Of a stretch of 9,439 bases of DNA, positions 6,067 to 9,439 are shown piece by piece. The DNA is from Alphaproteobacteria bacterium (GTDB lineage: Bacteria; Pseudomonadota; Alphaproteobacteria; CBDBCS01; JAHZLG01). The position numbers and the translations under genes were made by a program. The notes under the pieces were generated by a model. The model was not told the origin of the DNA. It ran no database searches and was given only the letters and a program-made list of their open reading frames with translations. The DNA lies in assembly GCA_022599995.1 (NCBI GenBank), contig JAHZLG010000237.1, positions 1-9,439 of the forward strand, read 5' to 3'. Each line of letters starts with the position of its first letter. Positions within the stretch are counted from its first letter, which is position 1.

Positions 6067-7014
6067 ATGCAATTCTTGAACCCTGAATTACGCAAACGCC
6101 TTCTTGTTGCCATTCCCGCCCTGTTGCTGTTGCTGGGGGTGTGGTGGTGGCTAGGAACGTGGGGTTTGCTGATCTTGATCACCCTCGCCACCATGGGCTT
6201 GGCTTTCGAGCTCACCACCTTGCAAAACCCCAACCAATCGGTTGCGACATCGATTGTGTACGCCTTGCTTGCCGGAGGTGCGGTTGTGATGGTGTATTTC
6301 GGCGGCGGGTTAGGAATCGTCGCATTTGTCATGATGTTGCTTATGGTGCTCTGGCCAGTTGACGAGTCCCGCCTAGAACACCAAGCGACAATGACGATTC
6401 TGCTTGTGGTGATTCTTGCGGCAACCGGTCTGGTGCATGTCCTGCGTGCCTATGGAACAGGCACGGTCATCTTTGTCGTTTTGGTGGCCCAGCTGGGTGA
6501 CACGACCGGCTTTTTTGTGGGCAAGGCAACGAAGGGCAAGAAGGCCTTCCCCGTGCTGAGCCCGAACAAGACGCTCGCGGGGTGTTTGGGGCATCTGTTT
6601 GCCTCGGTGATCATCAGCCTGCTGTTTATGTTGTTGGTGTTCTTCCCGATGGTTAGCACGGTCGAACAGGGGGGATTCCCGAGTCAAGCCGAAACGCTGT
6701 TGCTCGCTGATGGCACGCCGATTGGTACCTTGCTTGCCAATTGGGGCGGAAGCATTGTCCAATTTCTTGTGGCACAGAGCGAGATCGCGACGGTGATTGT
6801 GGCGTTGCTTGCTGGGGTTGTGCTGTCGGTGGCGGCGCAGTTGGGCGACATCTGGGTGTCTATGATCAAGCGTCGGGTTGGCGAAAAGGACACGGGGTGG
6901 TTGCTCCCCGGGCATGGCGGGTTGGGCGACCGACTGGACAGCGTGCTAGGCGTTGGAGCTGTGGCTTACCCCCTGTTTGCTCTTTGCGAGCTCGTGGCGC
7001 GGGTCACGCAGTAA
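6067..7014 (+). CDS. cdsA: phosphatidate cytidylyltransferase (CDP-diglyceride synthase) CdsA
   Basis: CdsA converts phosphatidic acid and CTP to CDP-diacylglycerol, the branch point of phospholipid synthesis, in the inner membrane. The 315-residue product is strongly hydrophobic with multiple membrane segments (for example 11-49, 60-97, 109-125, 133-150, 175-195, 238-258). The family signature is complete near the C-terminus: SMIKRR (265-270), EKDTGWLLPGHGG (273-285), GDRLDS (287-292). The conserved DTTGFFVGK (145-153) and SPNKTLAG (165-172) lie upstream. ATG at 6067 gives the usual opening (NPELRKRLLVAIPALLL); a GTG at 6025 is in frame but has no homology support. It is longer than the common 270-285, with a polar loop at about 196-232 between membrane segments. 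dxr follows after 8 bp, so the two are an operon; uppS, its usual upstream partner, is absent here. Confidence 0.95.
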   Translation: MQFLNPELRKRLLVAIPALLLLLGVWWWLGTWGLLILITLATMGLAFELTTLQNPNQSVATSIVYALLAGGAVVMVYFGGGLGIVAFVMMLLMVLWPVDESRLEHQATMTILLVVILAATGLVHVLRAYGTGTVIFVVLVAQLGDTTGFFVGKATKGKKAFPVLSPNKTLAGCLGHLFASVIISLLFMLLVFFPMVSTVEQGGFPSQAETLLLADGTPIGTLLANWGGSIVQFLVAQSEIATVIVALLAGVVLSVAAQLGDIWVSMIKRRVGEKDTGWLLPGHGGLGDRLDSVLGVGAVAYPLFALCELVARVTQ

Positions 7015-7022
7015 GTGGACGG

Positions 7023-8333
7023 ATGAATCACACTACGCATCGCACCAGGCTTCGTGTCATTGTTTTTGGTGCAACGGGGACTGTAGGCCGCGCCGCCCTG
7101 AAGGTGATCGACCAATCCCCTGATCTTTTCGAGGTTGTCGGCTTGGCGTGTGGCCGCGATGCGCATGCCCTTGTTGCGCTCGGCAATGCCTACTCGAATG
7201 CCATCTTGGTGTGCGCTGCCGACGCAGACGAGACCCCCGACCCGACCGCGACCCCTGCGCGAGGGCAAACCCGCGGAGAGGTGCGACGGGTGCAGCGGGG
7301 AAAGGCATCCCTTGAGGCATTGGCACGACAACAGGCAGACGTGGTTGTGATGGCAATTGCGGGAGTCGTCGCCTTGACGCCCACCTTGATTGCCCTTCGC
7401 GAAGGACGCCCTCGGGTGCTTGCGATGGCAAACAAAGAAGCCCTGGTCGTGGGAGGCGAGTGGTTGCGCCGCGCCGCACAGGGGCAGACGGAGATCATCC
7501 CTGTCGACTCGGAGCACAACGCCCTCTATCAAATTCTGGGGGGCACACAGGTCGATCGGCACCACGTGAAGCGGCTAATTTTGACTTCCTCGGGCGGCCC
7601 CTTCTTGGAGACCCCGAAGCACCTGTGGCCGACCTTAACCCCTGCCCAGGCGTGTCGTCACCCTAACTGGAACATGGGGCGGAAAATCTCGGTTGATTCT
7701 GCCACCATGACGAACAAGGCACTCGAGGTGCTCGAAGCGGCGACCCTGTTCGATATGCCGCTTGATTCGGTCGAGGTGATCATCCATCCGGAGCAATACG
7801 TGCACGCCATGGTTGAGTGCCACGATGGGAATGTGCTGGCACACTGTGCGGTTCCCGACATGCAAGTCCCGCTTGCCCATGCGTTGCACTGGTTGCACGG
7901 GGCGCGCCCCACCTTGGAGCGGTTGCATGTAGACTGGCGACAACCAATGCAGTGGCGGTTTCAGCCTCCCGATCGGGCGCGTTTTCCTGTTCTTGATTTT
8001 GTGCGTACCCTCAAGACGGCCTTCCAGCGGGTCGCGTTCAATGCGGCCAACGAAGCAGCTGTCGAGGCATTTCTGGCGGAACGCCTTCGGTTTGATCTGA
8101 TATTTCCTCTGGTTGCCGCAACGGTGCGTGCAGCCGTGGCGCAGACAACCGAACACGAGCAGGGTGCTAGAGAAGACGTGGATGACGGTGTTTCTTCCTC
8201 TTCCTCCTCCTTTGATGATTGGCAGATGCTTGACAGATTCTATGAAATAGATACTATTTCACGCCGAACATTTGCACAAAAACTGGCGGCGGGGGGCAAG
8301 CAACACCTGCCACTCAACCAGTCCGATCAGTGA
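7023..8333 (+). CDS. dxr: 1-deoxy-D-xylulose 5-phosphate reductoisomerase Dxr (IspC)
   Basis: Dxr rearranges and reduces DXP to 2-C-methyl-D-erythritol 4-phosphate with NADPH, the committed step of the MEP isoprenoid pathway. The 436-residue product has the NADPH site GATGTVG (16-22), ANKEALV (136-142), metal ligands in VDSEHNA (161-167; D162, E164), LTSSGGPF (187-194), HPNWNMGRKISVDSAT (213-228), NKALE (231-235; E235), PDMQVPLAHAL (278-288) and FNAANEAAVEAFL (339-351). The usual HPQS.IHSMV segment is HPEQYVHAMV (255-264), a divergence in an otherwise conserved stretch. Typical length is 385-400; extra residues lie at about 66-95 (Asp/Pro/Thr/Arg-rich) and 377-400, which contains a six-serine run. 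ATG at 7023 is chosen by homology and by its 8-bp distance to cdsA; the open frame continues upstream only as a shadow inside cdsA. Confidence 0.97.
   Translation: MNHTTHRTRLRVIVFGATGTVGRAALKVIDQSPDLFEVVGLACGRDAHALVALGNAYSNAILVCAADADETPDPTATPARGQTRGEVRRVQRGKASLEALARQQADVVVMAIAGVVALTPTLIALREGRPRVLAMANKEALVVGGEWLRRAAQGQTEIIPVDSEHNALYQILGGTQVDRHHVKRLILTSSGGPFLETPKHLWPTLTPAQACRHPNWNMGRKISVDSATMTNKALEVLEAATLFDMPLDSVEVIIHPEQYVHAMVECHDGNVLAHCAVPDMQVPLAHALHWLHGARPTLERLHVDWRQPMQWRFQPPDRARFPVLDFVRTLKTAFQRVAFNAANEAAVEAFLAERLRFDLIFPLVAATVRAAVAQTTEHEQGAREDVDDGVSSSSSSFDDWQMLDRFYEIDTISRRTFAQKLAAGGKQHLPLNQSDQ
8193..8210. repeat. TCT/TCC serine microsatellite in dxr
   Basis: Six consecutive serine codons, TCT TCC TCT TCC TCC TCC, encode residues 391-396 in an acidic, Ser-rich segment inserted near the Dxr C-terminus. 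Confidence 0.8.
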
Positions 8334-8406
8334 TGCACCAGATACCATGCTCGCCTTGCGCTTGATGCTCTTCTGACCGATGCGCCCAGCCTGATCGGGT
8401 GTTCCC

Positions 8407-8436
8407 GGTGTTGTGGTATCGCAAGCACACAACACC
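8407..8436. other. perfect 9-bp inverted repeat after dxr
   Basis: GGTGTTGTG (8407-8415) and CACAACACC (8428-8436) are exact reverse complements around a 12-nt loop, 73 nt after the dxr stop. No T-run follows (TATGTTGTTATGCG), so it is not a standard intrinsic terminator. It could stabilise the cdsA-dxr mRNA 3' end, act as a weak terminator, or be a protein-binding palindrome. Confidence 0.6.
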
Positions 8437-8463
8437 TATGTTGTTATGCGTGTTGCCTAGTTT

Positions 8464-8490
8464 GTGCTGGGTGTGCTGCGTGTGCTGGGT
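8464..8490. repeat. 9-bp tandem repeat in the dxr-rseP spacer, 3 units
   Basis: GTGCTGGGT, GTGCTGCGT and GTGCTGGGT follow one another, with a decayed GTTGGCATT after. Further along, GATGTGCTGC and GATGTACTGC (8555-8574) form a 10-bp pair. The 315-bp spacer 8334-8648 is GT-rich and repetitive on the plus strand. Apart from these repeats and the upstream inverted repeat I see no gene, RNA or clear promoter in it. Confidence 0.6.
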
Positions 8491-8648
8491 GTTGGCATTC
8501 AAGGGGCGTGTGATGGGCGCGATGGAGGGCTTAGTCTGCGTGCTGCGTTGTGCGTGCTTCGATGTGCTGCGATGTACTGCGATGGCATCTCATCTTGATG
8601 TCCCCTGCGCGGTTTGTTCTCCCCTCCTTTTTTGACGCGACTGCCGAT

Positions 8649-9439
8649 ATGGAAATCATCAACCTGATAATAACGGGCAATTATATTGTCCCGTTTTTGA
8701 TCGCCATCACCGTGCTTGTTTTCGTGCACGAGATGGGACACTTCCTCGCCGCCCGCCGTGCTGGGGTCGATGTTCAAGTGTTTTCGGTCGGGATAGGACC
8801 AAAGCTTTTTGGTCGAGTTGATCGGCACGGGACGCTGTGGCAAGTGGCTGCCCTGCCCATTGGCGGATATGTGAAAATGCGGGGGCAGAGCGACGTCGGG
8901 AATGACGTTTCTGCCGACACGTCGCCGGGATCGTTTGTGGTCACGTCGCTGCGCGCCCGGGCGGGAGTCGTTTTCGCCGGGCCATTGGCCAATTTTGTTT
9001 TGGCATTTGTGCTGTTGTTTGGTCTTTATGTTGGTTTTGGACAGTACACCCCAAGCGATGATGGCGAATGGGTTGTGATTCAGCTGGTGCCCGGCGCACC
9101 CGCCGAGCGCGCCGGTATTTTGCCCAATGACAAGATTCACAGCATCAACGGCAAGACGATGCAGGTATATGATGATCTCATCAATGCAGTGCGCGACAGT
9201 GGCGGAGACCCTGTCAATGTGAGCGTGTCTCGGCAAAACGGGGTGGAACAAATACAGGTTCAACCGGCGCAAATTACCTTGGATGATGGGACACAAGTCT
9301 GGCGGATCGGACTGGCGGCGCGGCAACTTGCTTTCGTGGCGTTGGGGCCAATCCAAGCGGTGGTGACCTCTTTTCGGGTGCTGTACGATATTATCGTGCT
9401 CACCTTGTCGGCAGTGGGCGAGATCATTATCGGTGAGAG
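8649..9439 (+). CDS. rseP: RIP metalloprotease RseP (site-2 protease), 5' part, truncated by window end
   Basis: RseP is a zinc intramembrane protease of the inner membrane that cleaves anti-sigma factors and leftover signal peptides. The visible 263 residues start with a membrane segment carrying the zinc site HEMGH (H27, E28, H31), then FLAARRAGVDVQVFSVGIGP (32-51), LPIGGYVKM, the second core membrane segment AGPLANFVLAFVLLFGLYVGF, and a PDZ domain (IQLVPGAPAERAGILPNDKI, then INGKTM). A later hydrophobic segment is entered before the window ends. No stop occurs in the frame, so the gene continues, with the conserved LDG active-site aspartate expected beyond 9439. ATG at 8649 best fits the family start; an in-frame ATG at 8598 is possible, and neither has a good ribosome binding site. 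The position after dxr is the usual one, but the 315-bp gap is long for that operon. Confidence 0.96.
   Translation, partial: MEIINLIITGNYIVPFLIAITVLVFVHEMGHFLAARRAGVDVQVFSVGIGPKLFGRVDRHGTLWQVAALPIGGYVKMRGQSDVGNDVSADTSPGSFVVTSLRARAGVVFAGPLANFVLAFVLLFGLYVGFGQYTPSDDGEWVVIQLVPGAPAERAGILPNDKIHSINGKTMQVYDDLINAVRDSGGDPVNVSVSRQNGVEQIQVQPAQITLDDGTQVWRIGLAARQLAFVALGPIQAVVTSFRVLYDIIVLTLSAVGEIIIGE

Noticed and set aside
5801..6079. Plus-strand frame with TFAMAPP repeats
   Set aside because: It starts inside pdxA in another frame, overlaps the cdsA start, and consists largely of the 21-bp repeat.
6741..7022. N-terminal extension of dxr into cdsA
   Set aside because: It overlaps the CdsA signature region in another frame; Dxr homology begins just after 7023.
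8499..9356. Long minus-strand frame opposite rseP
   Set aside because: The plus strand encodes clear RseP motifs over the same bases; the minus translation has no recognisable domain.

Overview
The window looks like chromosomal DNA of an alphaproteobacterium. The ribosomal protein S2, CdsA and RseP sequences all read like alphaproteobacterial versions: S2 opens with FSMQELIDAGVHFGH, CdsA carries SPNKTLAG, and RseP carries VFVHEMGHFLAARRAG. The clusters cdsA-dxr-rseP and rpsB belong to one conserved block in that class. I cannot name a genus. The genome appears rearranged and unusually rich in short tandem repeats. All recognised genes are housekeeping genes; I see no phage, transposase, CRISPR or toxin-antitoxin genes, and no RNA genes.

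Layout. Bases 1-276 are a 23-bp minisatellite that continues off the left edge. On the minus strand, in transcription order, follow recJ (single-strand exonuclease, 4280-2424), a probable ccmA (haem exporter ATPase, 2267-1401) and rpsB (ribosomal protein S2, 1230-343). A divergent gap of about 310 bp (4281-4593) holds a likely recJ promoter, a possible 46-codon small ORF with the best Shine-Dalgarno sequence in the window, and a 37-bp tandem repeat that runs up to the pdxA start codon. On the plus strand follow pdxA (vitamin B6 synthesis, 4594-5838), a 21-bp tandem array, cdsA (CDP-diacylglycerol synthase, 6067-7014), dxr (MEP isoprenoid pathway, 7023-8333), a 315-bp spacer with an inverted repeat and short tandem repeats, and the 5' part of rseP (site-2 protease, from 8649, cut by the window end).

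How the genes relate. cdsA and dxr are 8 bp apart and surely cotranscribed; with rseP they form the usual envelope/isoprenoid segment of the rpsB-tsf-pyrH-frr-uppS-cdsA-dxr-rseP block. Here that block is broken: uppS and frr are not upstream of cdsA (pdxA is), rpsB lies on the other strand, and no tsf follows rpsB inside the window. ccmA has no ccmB next to it.

The main unusual property is repeat expansion. Five of the seven gene-flanking gaps (all but ccmA-rpsB and the 8-bp cdsA-dxr gap) hold a different tandem array, with units of 23, 14/7, 37, 21 and 9 bp. Several proteins carry extra low-complexity segments, some of them clear in-frame repeats: GCCGAT x4 in both rpsB and pdxA, 12 bp x2 and 36 bp x2 in pdxA, about 18 bp x4 in ccmA, and a serine run in dxr. 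The catalytic cores appear intact.
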